Assembly (NCBI GenBank): GCA_964450685.1
Contig: CAYVDN010000002.1
Location: 1 to 64,000, forward strand
Direction of reading: 5' to 3'
Length of the DNA: 64,000 nt
DNA from: JBAOHV01 sp964450685
Lineage (GTDB): Bacteria; Actinomycetota; Acidimicrobiia; Acidimicrobiales; Microtrichaceae
The translations under genes were made by a program, and so were the position numbers. Below are positions 34,004-43,563 of the stretch, in pieces; the stretch's first letter is position 1, and the number at the start of each line of letters is the position of its first letter. The notes beneath the pieces are model-generated. The model had not been told where the DNA came from, did not search any database, and worked only from the letters and a program-made list of their open reading frames with translations.

Positions 34004-34753
34004 CTAGAGCAGCATGCCGCCGTCCACCACCACGGCGGTGCCGGTTATCCACGAAGCAGCGTCGGAGGCGAGGAAGAGCGCTGCGTTCGCGATGTCGGCA
34101 GGCTCGCCCAACCTCTGCATCGGAACGAGCCGGGCAACCGAGTCCTCGTTCGACTCCCACAGGGCTCGCGCCATGTCGGTCTTCACCAGTCCTGGACAGA
34201 TCGCGTTGACCCTGACGGCCGGGGCGAGATCCTTGGCCAGCGACTTCGTCAAGTGGATGAGCGCTGCCTTGGTCACGTTGTAGTGACCGATCGACGTCTC
34301 GACCGACAGACCGCCGATCGAGGAGATGTTGAGCACGACCCCACCGTGGTCGCGCATCCAGGCCCGCCAGCACTCCTGGATCCAGACGAACGGACCGCGC
34401 AGGTTGACGTCGTGGGTCTTGTCGAGTCTGGGCAGGTCGATGTCGATCATCGCACCCATGTAAGGGTTGGTTGCCGCGTTGTTGACCAGGATGTCGACCC
34501 TGCCGAAGCGCTCGACCGTCTCGGCGACACACGAAGCGGCCGCATCCGGGTCACCCGCGTTGGCGGCGAACACCTCCACTCGTCCCTCGGCGATGTCAGC
34601 CATCGATCCAGCAGCCGACTCGAGCGCGTCCTGCTTGCGCGACGACAGCATCACGTCAGCGCCTGAAGCCGCGAACGTGGCAGCAATCTCTCGGCCGATC
34701 CCGCGTGATGCCCCGGTGACGAGAGCAACCTTGCCGTCGAGTCGGAGGTCCAC
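34004..34753 (-). CDS. short-chain dehydrogenase/reductase
   Basis: A 249-residue classical SDR. The cofactor motif is VTGASRGIG, the structural NNAA is in LVNNAATN, and the catalytic serine is in NISSIG with YNVTK supplying Tyr and Lys. ICPGLVKTDM follows. Arg/Lys after the second strand (SSRKQDA) suggest NADP preference. It ends GTAVVVDGGMLL like FabG-type enzymes. It follows the MMPL gene by 8 bases and is probably in its operon. Substrate unknown. Confidence 0.93.
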   Translation of the reverse strand: MDLRLDGKVALVTGASRGIGREIAATFAASGADVMLSSRKQDALESAAGSMADIAEGRVEVFAANAGDPDAAASCVAETVERFGRVDILVNNAATNPYMGAMIDIDLPRLDKTHDVNLRGPFVWIQECWRAWMRDHGGVVLNISSIGGLSVETSIGHYNVTKAALIHLTKSLAKDLAPAVRVNAICPGLVKTDMARALWESNEDSVARLVPMQRLGEPADIANAALFLASDAASWITGTAVVVDGGMLL

Positions 34754-34761
34754 GGGTGCCG

Positions 34762-37233
34762 TCAGTCCTGTGCCACCAGGGGACGGTCAGGCACCTCGAG
34801 GTACGGGGGCTCCTGGTGGTCGAGCATCCCCTTGGAGACCCAGTTGCGCTTGTCGGCCCAGACGATCAGCGGCGGTAGCACGACCAGGGCCGCGAGCAGA
34901 GCGATCGTGATCTTGAGCGCCACGAAGAGACCGAAGTTGGACAGCAGCGGTAGCGACGAGAAGGCGATCACAGCGACACCGGCGACCGCGGTCATCGCCG
35001 ACACGATGAACGCCCTGCCCGTGCGCGCCGCTGTCACGTCGATCGCCTCGCGGGGTTCGAGCCCGCGGCGACGCTCCTCGATGTATCGCAGCAGGATCAG
35101 CGAGGTGAACTCGGTGCATGTCGCGACCACCAGCGGCCCACCGACGGCGGTCATCGGGCTCAGCTCGATCCCGAGCAGGTAGATCATGATCGTCGCGAGT
35201 CCCGAAGCGATCAGAACCGGCACGACGGACAGCAGTGCCCGGGTGAGCGATCGCAACCTCACGACCAGGAACAGGAAGACCAACCCGACTGCCAACCAGG
35301 TCAGCTCGACCAGGTTCGCCTCCAGGTTCTCGAGCAGCCCGACGCCCACCACCGCGAGACCCGATGGGGTGAGGTGCAGACCGTCTGGCACATCCAGCTC
35401 GTCGCGCAGCTGTGAGACGATGTCGGCACGCTCCTCGAGGGGTCCGTGGGCGACCAGGAAGATCAGGTTGAACGCCGATCCGTCCGCTGTGGCGGTGCTG
35501 GCCTGTACACCAGCCGGCGCCACGTCCCACGCGTCCTGGACCAACTCCGCGCTGGGGGTGATCGACGGCGCGCCCGGAACGTCGGTGAGCTTGCGAACCG
35601 TGCCGATGATCGACATGTCGACCAGCAGTTCGTCAGCGAACTGATCCATGGTGTCCATCGTCACGCCGTCGACGAACTCGACGGTCTCGTCGGTGAACAC
35701 CGTTTCGCCGTCGGAGGCCTCTACGAACACTCCCAGGTCGGATGCGCCGCCGATCTCACGCTCGATCGTGCGGATGTCGCGGATCACCTCGGTGTTCTGG
35801 TTCACCCAGTTGATCGGGTCGGTCTCCAGTTCGAGCCGGGGTTCGAGGATGGAGCCGGCGACGAACACGAGCACCGAGACCGCGGCCAGGATCAAGGCGC
35901 TGTTGGCCGGCAGCGAGCCGAGCCAGACCACAAGGCGACCGAGTTTGCCCTCGGAGAAGTCGCGACCCTTCGTGGGCGACTTGTACTCGCGGATGCCGAG
36001 CGCTGCGAGCGGGTTGATGATCGACGAGAGGCAGATGGCGATGATGCCCACCGTGAGGAGCCAGCCGAACTCACGGATCATCGGAACCTTCGAGATCTGG
36101 ATCGCACCGAAGGCGAACACCGCGTCGAAGGTGACGACCAGCAGCGCCGGACCGAGACCGCGCGCCGCGGCCTGGATCGGATGAGGTGAGCTGGCGATGA
36201 TCACCTCCTCCTCGATGCGGGAGTGCATCTGGATCGCGTAGTCGATCCCGATGCCGAGCATCACCGGCAGGCCGGCGATCGTGACCAGCGTCAGGGGGAT
36301 GCCCAGATAGCCGGCAAGTCCGAACGCCCAGATGATGCCGATGAGCACCACGACGAGCGGCAGCAGTCTCCAGCGCACGTTGAAGAACAGCAGGAGGATG
36401 ACGATCATCACCGCGACCGCGATTCCACCGAGTGTGAGCATCCCACCGCGCAGGTAGTCGTTGATGCCCTTGAGGAGCACAGGAGCGCCGGTGGTGGTGA
36501 CCTCGGCACCGTCGAAGGTGAAGTCGTCGGTGATCTCCAGGATCGTGTCCGACGCGATGCCCTCATCCTCGATCGACAGGTTTCCGGGGAGACGCATCAG
36601 CATCTGGGCGTGTGTCGAGTCGGGGAAGATCGGCCGCAGCGAGGAGCGGATTTCGCCCTCGTTGTCGTAGAGCAGGAACTTGACCCAGTCGGGGTTGTCG
36701 AGCGTCTGGGTCGCGGGGTCGGCGAACGCGGCGGTACGCTCCAGTGTCTTGGCGGCGTCAGCGAGGCGCAGTTCTGCCGCCTCGGGGTCCGTCTCCGCCT
36801 GGCTGGCCGCCAGGATCGCCCTCCCAGCGATGCTCTCTGTGATGGCGCCGCCCTCCGGCGCCTGGACCAGGTTGTTGGAGAGCTGGAGTCCGTCGAGAGG
36901 CGAGACCACCCCGAGGACCTGGCCGCTGTCGATCAGACGCTGCTCGACGTCCTCCATCGTTGCGATGCCCTCTGGGGTGAAGAGGTCCTCGACCTTCTTG
37001 CCCTCGTCCATCGATATGACCGACAGCATCGCCTGGCCGCCGAATCGCTCCTGGTAGGCGACGTTGTCCTTGTAGATCTGACTGTCACGGTTCAGGTAGC
37101 TGTCCTGTCCCGTAGCGAATTCCAGGCGGGTGATCCCCAGCCCCAGCACGATGGTGAACACCAGGCCGATCAGAGCGACGAGGCCGGCGTGGCGACCCAG
37201 GTTGACGGCCAACCATGACCAGAACTTCGCCAT
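34762..37233 (-). CDS. MMPL/RND-family membrane transporter
   Basis: An 823-residue protein with two homologous halves. Each has one helix, a large extracytoplasmic domain and five more helices. TM1 is about residues 17-37; membrane blocks lie at about 245-400 and 620-800. The motif GIGIDYAIQMHSRIEEE in the first half is the MMPL/RND proton-relay region; the second half has GGPLVVATCTEFTSLILLRY at the same place. Family members export lipids, hopanoids or other hydrophobic molecules. The substrate here cannot be inferred, and no adaptor gene is adjacent. Confidence 0.9.
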   Translation of the reverse strand: MAKFWSWLAVNLGRHAGLVALIGLVFTIVLGLGITRLEFATGQDSYLNRDSQIYKDNVAYQERFGGQAMLSVISMDEGKKVEDLFTPEGIATMEDVEQRLIDSGQVLGVVSPLDGLQLSNNLVQAPEGGAITESIAGRAILAASQAETDPEAAELRLADAAKTLERTAAFADPATQTLDNPDWVKFLLYDNEGEIRSSLRPIFPDSTHAQMLMRLPGNLSIEDEGIASDTILEITDDFTFDGAEVTTTGAPVLLKGINDYLRGGMLTLGGIAVAVMIVILLLFFNVRWRLLPLVVVLIGIIWAFGLAGYLGIPLTLVTIAGLPVMLGIGIDYAIQMHSRIEEEVIIASSPHPIQAAARGLGPALLVVTFDAVFAFGAIQISKVPMIREFGWLLTVGIIAICLSSIINPLAALGIREYKSPTKGRDFSEGKLGRLVVWLGSLPANSALILAAVSVLVFVAGSILEPRLELETDPINWVNQNTEVIRDIRTIEREIGGASDLGVFVEASDGETVFTDETVEFVDGVTMDTMDQFADELLVDMSIIGTVRKLTDVPGAPSITPSAELVQDAWDVAPAGVQASTATADGSAFNLIFLVAHGPLEERADIVSQLRDELDVPDGLHLTPSGLAVVGVGLLENLEANLVELTWLAVGLVFLFLVVRLRSLTRALLSVVPVLIASGLATIMIYLLGIELSPMTAVGGPLVVATCTEFTSLILLRYIEERRRGLEPREAIDVTAARTGRAFIVSAMTAVAGVAVIAFSSLPLLSNFGLFVALKITIALLAALVVLPPLIVWADKRNWVSKGMLDHQEPPYLEVPDRPLVAQD

Positions 37234-37336
37234 CCTCGACCTCCCCCCGGAGCGGATCCGTACCGCTCCCGCGATGTGGTGGGCGAACCTACCACGCGAG
37301 GTCGGGTGGACGCAGGTTCATCGTCGGGGTGACCGG

Positions 37337-37969
37337 TCACCCGTCTGCCCAGGACCTCCACTGCTGGCGGTGGACCCGGTTCCCGGGATCGGAACGAGGC
37401 CTGCGTCGCACCGATGCGGATGTGCTCGCCCCGTCGCCACGGACGCCGAGCGCGAGCGTTCCCAGGGCACGCAGCCGCGTCGGCACTCCGAAACGCTCCA
37501 TGACTGCGCCCTCGTGGTCGAACTGACCGAAGAAGAGCACTCCGAGGCCGACGTCCTCGGCGGCGAGCAGCATCGCCATCACCGCAGCGCCCCCGTCCAC
37601 CCACCAGTACGGAACCGGCCACGCGTCGGTGCCGCTACCCAGACCGGTCAGTTCCTTGTCCGGCTCGGCGTATCGGTCGACGTACTGTTCGGGGTCCACA
37701 TACGGCACAACCAGTACCGGTGCGCGCAACAGTCCCGGCCACGGGAACTCCGCCCGCCGCTGCGGCGACAGGGTCGTCGCCCAGTAGTCCTGCACGCGGG
37801 CACCCTCGAGAACCAGCAGGCTGACTGCATCGGTATTGCCAGCGGACGGGCCACGGAACGCCGCCCGCAACACCACTTCGAGGACCTCGGACGGGACCGG
37901 CTCGCCGCTGAAGTCGCGACACATCCGCCGGGCGGCGAGGACATCGGCGAAGCTCGCCGGCTCCCCCAC
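37337..37969 (-). CDS. nitroreductase-family flavoprotein
   Basis: A 210-residue protein. The FMN-binding N-terminus is VLAARRMCRDFSGEPVPSEVL, with FRGPSAGNTDA and a DGGAAVMAMLLAAEDVGLGVLFFGQ helix typical of the BluB/nitroreductase fold. Start at GTG 37969, 13 bases after the preceding gene. The tail is Arg-rich. The reaction is unknown; related actinobacterial proteins reduce nitroaromatics or quinones. Confidence 0.85.
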   Translation of the reverse strand: MGEPASFADVLAARRMCRDFSGEPVPSEVLEVVLRAAFRGPSAGNTDAVSLLVLEGARVQDYWATTLSPQRRAEFPWPGLLRAPVLVVPYVDPEQYVDRYAEPDKELTGLGSGTDAWPVPYWWVDGGAAVMAMLLAAEDVGLGVLFFGQFDHEGAVMERFGVPTRLRALGTLALGVRGDGASTSASVRRRPRSDPGNRVHRQQWRSWADG

Positions 37970-37982
37970 TCGATCGACCCGC

Positions 37983-38651
37983 TCAGCCGTGCTTGAGGAG
38001 CTCCTCGGCCATCACCCAGCCGCAGGTGACGATGCAGTCGCCTCGCTCGGCGTCAAGCACGTCGAACTGTGCCGCAACGTCGACGTCGATCGTCTCGGGC
38101 TTGAGCGACTCGTGGTCCAGCACCAGCGGGGCGGATCCGTCGCCGATGATGACGAACGTCTGGTCGTCGTAGCGGTCCGACTCGATCCCGAAGCGCTTGA
38201 CCAGCCGCCTGCCCCATGCACGCTCCTCGCCGGACGCCTTGTGACCCGGTCGGGGGACGATGTCGGTGAGCAGCTTGTAGCCCTCGAACGCGGAGGCGTC
38301 GCTCATGCGGGTGCCTAGCAGGACGTCCTCGTCGGGGAAGGCCATAAGGGCCCGCCGGAAGTTGTCGCCGATGATCGCCCGCAGCACGGCATCACGCTTG
38401 GACGTCCGCTTCACCGCAGCGACACCCAAGAGGATGCAGGGCGTACCACCGATGCGCTCGAGGGTGGAGAATGAGAATCCACGCAGGTGGTTCCCGTCCT
38501 TGACCAGCGTCACGAGCACCCACGCCTCGGCCTGCTTGGAGAGCGTGCCGACCTCGTAGCAGTGCCCGCCATCAGCGCAGATGTCGGCCATCTCGGCCAA
38601 CTCGGAGTCGCTGAGGGCGGTGCAATCCTTGGTCGTGACCTCCAACGCCAT
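37983..38651 (-). CDS. conserved-looking protein of unknown function
   Basis: 222 residues with six cysteines. The strand-helix order around LVTLVKDGNHLRGFSFSTLERIGG, a basic helix entry (KRTSKRDAVLRAIIGDNFRRALM) and TRMSDASAFEGYK resembles a GNAT acetyltransferase, but the acetyl-CoA loop is not convincing. No signal peptide or membrane segment. A strong AGGGGAG ribosome binding site precedes ATG 38651 and a candidate promoter lies just upstream, so it likely starts a transcript with the nitroreductase. Confidence 0.6.
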   Translation of the reverse strand: MALEVTTKDCTALSDSELAEMADICADGGHCYEVGTLSKQAEAWVLVTLVKDGNHLRGFSFSTLERIGGTPCILLGVAAVKRTSKRDAVLRAIIGDNFRRALMAFPDEDVLLGTRMSDASAFEGYKLLTDIVPRPGHKASGEERAWGRRLVKRFGIESDRYDDQTFVIIGDGSAPLVLDHESLKPETIDVDVAAQFDVLDAERGDCIVTCGWVMAEELLKHG

Positions 38652-38692
38652 GCACTGCTCCCCTGGGTCAGGTCGAATAATGCGGTCGATAC

Positions 38693-38721
38693 ATTTCAGT
38701 CGACAGGGGACCTGGGTGCAA
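38693..38721 (-). promoter_or_regulatory. candidate promoter for the gene at 37983-38651
   Basis: On the minus strand TTGCAC (38721-38716) and TGAAAT (38698-38693) are separated by exactly 17 bases, matching four of six bases of each sigma-70 hexamer. It lies between the dnaE stop and the next start. Confidence 0.35.
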
Positions 38722-38734
38722 GCCGGGCACCAGC

Positions 38735-41700
38735 TCAGAGCACCACCGCGTCGCGCCCCAACAGCGCGCGCAGCTCGCCGACGAGACCACTACGCGTGCT
38801 CACGGTGTACTGATCGGGCAGCCTTATCACCTGCTGTTCGTCGAGCATTATGTAGACCTCGGAGTCGCCGGGGAAGTCCAGGAAGAGCTCTTTCAGCCGG
38901 TTCACCATGTCGTCGTTGAGTCGGCTCGGGGACAGGTGCAGCCGCAATGGTGGCTCTCCCTCCGCCAGCGGCTCAAAGAGCTCGATGTCGGTGGCTATCA
39001 GCTTCGGGGTCTCGTCGCGGCGATCGACCCGAGCGCCGAGGATCACCACGGAGTCGTCCGCCAGGATGTGACCGATCTCGGCCATGGTGCGGGGGAAGAC
39101 CATCACCTCGACCGACCCCTGGAGGTCCTCGAGCGTGAAGACGGCCATCAGATCACCCTTCTTGGTCCACTTCCGCTGGAGGCCCGTGATCACACCACCG
39201 ACCGTGCGGCGTGACCCGTCGTCGACCTCGGCCAGCTCACCGACGCTGCAATCGACCTTCTTGCGCAGCGCCGTCTCGGCGCCGAGCAGTGGGTGGTCGG
39301 AGACGTAGAGCCCGAGCATCTCCTTTTCGAAGGTGAGCCGCAGCTTCTTGTCGAAGTCGGTGGAAGGGATGGGCACCCGCTCGTCGAAGGCAGGCGCGGC
39401 GTCGTCGCTCTCGGCGAACAGCGACATGACACCCATGTCGTGCTCCTTCCGACGGGCCACGGTCTGGTCGATGATCTGCTCGTAGACGCTGAGCAGCCCC
39501 TGACGAGGATGTCCCATCGAGTCGAACGAGCCGGCCTTGATCAGCGACTCGATCGTCTTCTTGTTGAGCACCTGGGTGTTCACCCGCTGACAGAAGTCGT
39601 AGAAGTCGACGTATGGCCCGTTGGCGTCACGTTCCTCGACTATGTGCTCGACAAGACCGGCGCCGACGTTACGCACCGCGGACAGCCCGAAGAGTATCCG
39701 TAGCTCCTCGTTGCCGTCGTCGCCCAGACGGATGTCCGGGGTGAAGTCGCTGGCCGAACCGTTGACGTCGGGCACGACGACCTCGATTCCCATGACCCTG
39801 CACTCGGCCAGGTAGACGGCGGCCTTCTCCAGGCTGGTCTTGACGCTGGTCAGCAGCGCTGCGAGGTACTCGGCCGGGTAGTTCGCCTTCAGGTAGGCGG
39901 TCTGGTAGCTGATGAACCCGTAGCCGTACGCGTGGGACTTGTTGAACGCGTAGTCGGCGAACGGCTCGATGATGTCGAACCACTTCGTACCGAGCTCCGA
40001 GCCGTAGCCGGTCGCCTCGCAGCCCTCGGTGAACTTCACCCGTTCCTTGGCGATCAGCTCTTTGTTCTTCTTGCCGCAGTTGTGGACGAGGAAGTCCTCG
40101 ACGACCGCGTACGGGCGCTGGTCGTTGACCATCCGGAAGTCGAAGCACTCCTTCTCGCCCACGTACTCGATCGACACGACCGTGTCCCACAGCAGGTCGC
40201 CTGAGGCCAGGTCATCTAGGCGCTCGGAGTAGATCAGTCCCTTGAGGGTGTTTCTATGCAGGACCGAGCACCTCGTGTAACCCCCGCTGTCGACGCCCAG
40301 CTGCCGCCAGGATCGACCGGTCAGAGCCTGACGACGCTCCAGCTCGGCACGCAGGAACGAAGCAGGGATACCGACCCGGGTTGCGCTCGAGCCCTCGGTC
40401 CAGGTCGACATCGCCCGGTCCACCTTCGTCGCCTTCGACTCGGTCAGGTACCAGCAGACCGACAGTGCGAGACGACGGGCCATCTCCTTGTCCGCGACCG
40501 AAAGCGTCCAGTGCCTGCCGTGACCAGGGATGTCGCGGTGGTGGAGGTTGCTGACGACCCCGAGCCGGAGCAGCATCCGCTTCAGGGCGCCGCACACCTC
40601 GCGGCTCTTCGAGCCGAAGTGCATCCCGCTTGAGTCCGCCCAACCATCTGCACAGAAATAGCGGCCGACGAATCGCTCGATCCGGGACAGGGGCGCGTTG
40701 ATTATCCGGCTCGAGATCCACTTCTGGTGGGAGACGCCAAGGCCACCGAGCAGCCCCTCGATGGCAAGCAGCTCGTGCTTCGCCAGACGCACCCTCGTCA
40801 CTCCTGCGACGTCGCGTGTGCGCTCATCAGGCAGGGTCCGCCCGAAATGCTGCTCGTACGCACGCCGGTAGACCCCGACCAGCTCGGGGTCGGTGTTGCA
40901 GAAGTACGGGACCCTGTTGCCCTCCCGGACGTTCGGCGTGTAGCCCTCCGAGATCAGCAGTGCAGCCAAATCGATCTCCGCATCCGTGATTCTGCTGCCG
41001 CCGTGGGTGGCTGTCCGACCTGCTACTGCGACCAGATCTCCCGGCTCGATCGCGCCCAGCTCGGTCCAGCGGTCAGCGACGAGGAACGGGTGGTTCGATG
41101 TCGCTTCGATCGAATAGCCGGTCGAAGTCGTAAGGCGGTACACGGCCTTGGTCCCCACCGACCAGACATCGGCAACTTCCTCGTGATGCGATACACCCGT
41201 ACGTTCATCGATGGTGAGAACCCTGCGGTCCTTCAGTCGCGTGAGCCGTTCGATCGGCACATAGCCACGACTCCGTGTGAGGACCTTCGTGCCGGCGGGC
41301 AGGCAGGCCTTGCGAAGGTTGTCCGCCTCGGCGAGCGAGTAGCCGGCGAACTTCTGCGCGATCCGCATCATCGACTCCTGGTACACCATCAGCGCGTAGG
41401 TGTCGCCCAGGACCTCCTGCGCGTCGGGGTGCAGGTACTCGACAGGCTTTCGGCCGTTCTTGCGGTCCGCGTAGTCGTTGTGCATGTTCGCCGCCATCGG
41501 CCCGGGCCGGTAGAGGGCGACGAGAGCGGCGACGTCCTCGAACTCCGTCGGGGCGAGCGAGCGCATCAGCGCCCGCATCGGGGTCGACTCCAACTGGAAC
41601 ACGCCGATCGAGTCGCCCCGGGCGAGCAGGTCATAGGTGGGCTGGTCGTCCAGCGCGACATTGTCGATGTCGACCTCGACACCGCGGGTCGTGCGGATCA

Positions 41701-43507
41701 GCTCGAGTGTGTCGCTGATGACGTCCAGGTTGCGTAGACCGAGGAAGTCCATCTTGAGCAGGCCGAGCTCCTCGACGCCGTGCATCTCGTACTGGGTTAC
41801 GACCGGAGCGTCCTCGGGGTCCTTGCCGGCCTCGGGCTTGCGCTGGATCGGCAGGTAGTCGGTCAGGGGGTCCTTGGTGATCACAACAGCAGCGGCGTGG
41901 ATGCCGTCCTGTCGGCGCAGCCCCTCGAGGCCCCGCGCCACCTCGATCACGTCGCGGGCATCGGGGTCCTCGGCGTACATCTGACGGATGTCGGCAGCCA
42001 TCTTGTAGCCGTCGACGAACTTGGGGTGCTCCTCCAGGCAGGCGTACAGCGGGGTGTCGCGACCCATCACCAGGGGCGGCATCGCCTTGGCGACCCTGTC
42101 CCCGACCGCGTACGGCTTGCCGAGCACCCGGGCGGCGTCACGCACAGCGGCGCGGGCCTTGATCGTCGAGAAGGTGACGATCTGAGCGACGCGGTCTCGC
42201 CCGTAGCGCTCGGCGGCGTAGCGGATCATCTCGTCGCGGTATCGGGAGTCGAAGTCCATGTCGATGTCGGGCATCGAGATGCGGCTCGGGTTGAGGAACC
42301 TCTCGAAGAGCAGGTCGTACTTGATCGGATCAAGATCGGTGATCCACAGCGTGTAGGCGACAGCACAACCCGCAGCGGAGCCACGCCCCGGGCCCACGCG
42401 GATGTCGGCGTCGCGGGCGTGCTTTATCAGGTCCCACACGATCAGGAAGTACGACGAGAAGCCCATGTCGCCGATGACGTTGAGCTCGAAGTTCAATCGG
42501 TCGACCACCTCGTCGGTCAGGTCCTTACCCCACCGACGGCGCGCACCTTCGAATGTGAGGTGGCGCAGGTAGTCGGCGTCTTCGGTGAACCCCTCCGGGA
42601 GCGGGAAGTTCGGTAGCAGCGGCTTGCCGAACTCGATCTCCAGCTCGCAGCGCTCGGCGATCCACAGCGAGTTGTCGCACGCCGACTCCACCTCGCGGAA
42701 CAGGTGGCGCATCTCCGCCGCTGTCTTCAGGTAGTGGTGGTCGCCGTGGAACTTGAACCTGTCGGGGTCGCTCATCAGCGAGCCGGTCTGGACGCACAAC
42801 AGCGCGTCGTGGGCAACGGCGTGGCCCTGCTCGACGTAGTGGCTGTCATTGGTGGCGAGCAGTGGAAGCTTCAGCCGCTTGGCCAGCCGCACCAGGTCCG
42901 GGTTGGTCCGTGCCTGCTCGGGGATCCCGTGGTCCTGGATCTCGACGAAGAGGTGGTCCCGGCCGAAGATGTCGAGCAGGCGACCGGCCTTCTCGCAAGC
43001 TGCGTCGTAGCCCTGGTTCATCATCGACTGGAGCACGTGCCCGCCGAGACAGCCCGTGGTGACGATGAGTCCTTCGGAGTGGTCGGCGAGGATCTCCCAG
43101 TCCACCTTGGGCTTGCGGTAGTAGCCCTCCATGAATGCCCGCGACGAGAGCTGGATCAGGTTGCGATAGCCAGTCGCGTTCTCGACGAGCGTCGTCAGGT
43201 GGTAGTACGGCTTCTTGCCGCCCTCGGCTTCGCCACCGGAGTCGTCCATCCGGGCCCCACGCAACTGCAGGCGCTCATCACGGGCCTCATGGGCCATGTA
43301 GAGCTCGGAGCCGATGATCGGCTTCACGCCCTGGGCACGGCACGCCTTGTAGAAGTCGAGGACCCCGTACATGTTTCCGTGGTCGGTGATGCCCATCGCC
43401 GGCTGGCCGTCCTTGACCGCCGAGGTGACGACGTCACCGATGCGGGCCGCACCATCGAGCATCGAGTACTCGGTGTGCTGGTGCAGATGGACGAAGGAAT
43501 CCGCCAC
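38735..43507 (-). CDS. dnaE: DNA polymerase III alpha subunit with an intein
   Basis: A 1590-codon frame: 1181 residues of DnaE1 replicase interrupted by a 409-residue intein. The N-terminal PHP domain has FVHLHQHTEYSMLDG. The catalytic aspartates are in SMPDIDMDFDSRYRDEM. Tandem HhH, OB-fold and C-terminal domains follow. The intein sits after residue 734 (ADNLRKA) and ends before CGKKNKE, inside a conserved polymerase-core motif, so splicing should be needed for activity. Without it the length is normal for actinobacterial DnaE1. Bpa lies upstream on the same strand. Confidence 0.97.
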   Translation of the reverse strand: MADSFVHLHQHTEYSMLDGAARIGDVVTSAVKDGQPAMGITDHGNMYGVLDFYKACRAQGVKPIIGSELYMAHEARDERLQLRGARMDDSGGEAEGGKKPYYHLTTLVENATGYRNLIQLSSRAFMEGYYRKPKVDWEILADHSEGLIVTTGCLGGHVLQSMMNQGYDAACEKAGRLLDIFGRDHLFVEIQDHGIPEQARTNPDLVRLAKRLKLPLLATNDSHYVEQGHAVAHDALLCVQTGSLMSDPDRFKFHGDHHYLKTAAEMRHLFREVESACDNSLWIAERCELEIEFGKPLLPNFPLPEGFTEDADYLRHLTFEGARRRWGKDLTDEVVDRLNFELNVIGDMGFSSYFLIVWDLIKHARDADIRVGPGRGSAAGCAVAYTLWITDLDPIKYDLLFERFLNPSRISMPDIDMDFDSRYRDEMIRYAAERYGRDRVAQIVTFSTIKARAAVRDAARVLGKPYAVGDRVAKAMPPLVMGRDTPLYACLEEHPKFVDGYKMAADIRQMYAEDPDARDVIEVARGLEGLRRQDGIHAAAVVITKDPLTDYLPIQRKPEAGKDPEDAPVVTQYEMHGVEELGLLKMDFLGLRNLDVISDTLELIRTTRGVEVDIDNVALDDQPTYDLLARGDSIGVFQLESTPMRALMRSLAPTEFEDVAALVALYRPGPMAANMHNDYADRKNGRKPVEYLHPDAQEVLGDTYALMVYQESMMRIAQKFAGYSLAEADNLRKACLPAGTKVLTRSRGYVPIERLTRLKDRRVLTIDERTGVSHHEEVADVWSVGTKAVYRLTTSTGYSIEATSNHPFLVADRWTELGAIEPGDLVAVAGRTATHGGSRITDAEIDLAALLISEGYTPNVREGNRVPYFCNTDPELVGVYRRAYEQHFGRTLPDERTRDVAGVTRVRLAKHELLAIEGLLGGLGVSHQKWISSRIINAPLSRIERFVGRYFCADGWADSSGMHFGSKSREVCGALKRMLLRLGVVSNLHHRDIPGHGRHWTLSVADKEMARRLALSVCWYLTESKATKVDRAMSTWTEGSSATRVGIPASFLRAELERRQALTGRSWRQLGVDSGGYTRCSVLHRNTLKGLIYSERLDDLASGDLLWDTVVSIEYVGEKECFDFRMVNDQRPYAVVEDFLVHNCGKKNKELIAKERVKFTEGCEATGYGSELGTKWFDIIEPFADYAFNKSHAYGYGFISYQTAYLKANYPAEYLAALLTSVKTSLEKAAVYLAECRVMGIEVVVPDVNGSASDFTPDIRLGDDGNEELRILFGLSAVRNVGAGLVEHIVEERDANGPYVDFYDFCQRVNTQVLNKKTIESLIKAGSFDSMGHPRQGLLSVYEQIIDQTVARRKEHDMGVMSLFAESDDAAPAFDERVPIPSTDFDKKLRLTFEKEMLGLYVSDHPLLGAETALRKKVDCSVGELAEVDDGSRRTVGGVITGLQRKWTKKGDLMAVFTLEDLQGSVEVMVFPRTMAEIGHILADDSVVILGARVDRRDETPKLIATDIELFEPLAEGEPPLRLHLSPSRLNDDMVNRLKELFLDFPGDSEVYIMLDEQQVIRLPDQYTVSTRSGLVGELRALLGRDAVVL
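40079..41305 (-). mobile_element. DnaE intein with LAGLIDADG homing-endonuclease domain
   Basis: 409 residues in frame inside DnaE. Block A begins with Cys1 (CLPAGTKVLTRSRG). Block B has TSNH at intein residues 69-72. Blocks F and G end CFDFRMVN ... VVEDFLVHN with penultimate His and terminal Asn, and the +1 extein residue is Cys. The central region carries two LAGLIDADG-like helices, DLAALLISEGYT (112-123) and FVGRYFCADGWAD (212-224), each with an acidic residue (E120, D220). All residues needed for class 1 protein splicing are visible and there is no frameshift, so it looks active for splicing. Endonuclease activity is an inference. Confidence 0.95.
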
Positions 43508-43563
43508 GACTGGCTCGCCTCCCCAGGCTTGGTACGGCCTATGAAGGCCACGAGCGAACGGCT

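Noticed and set aside
34762..37233. RND drug efflux pump with partner genes
   Set aside because: No adaptor or outer-membrane gene is adjacent and the organism appears Gram-positive in wall type; MMPL family fits better.
40079..41305. A split DnaE intein of the cyanobacterial kind
   Set aside because: The intein is continuous in one frame, at the LRKA/CGKK site, and contains an endonuclease region; nothing suggests trans-splicing.
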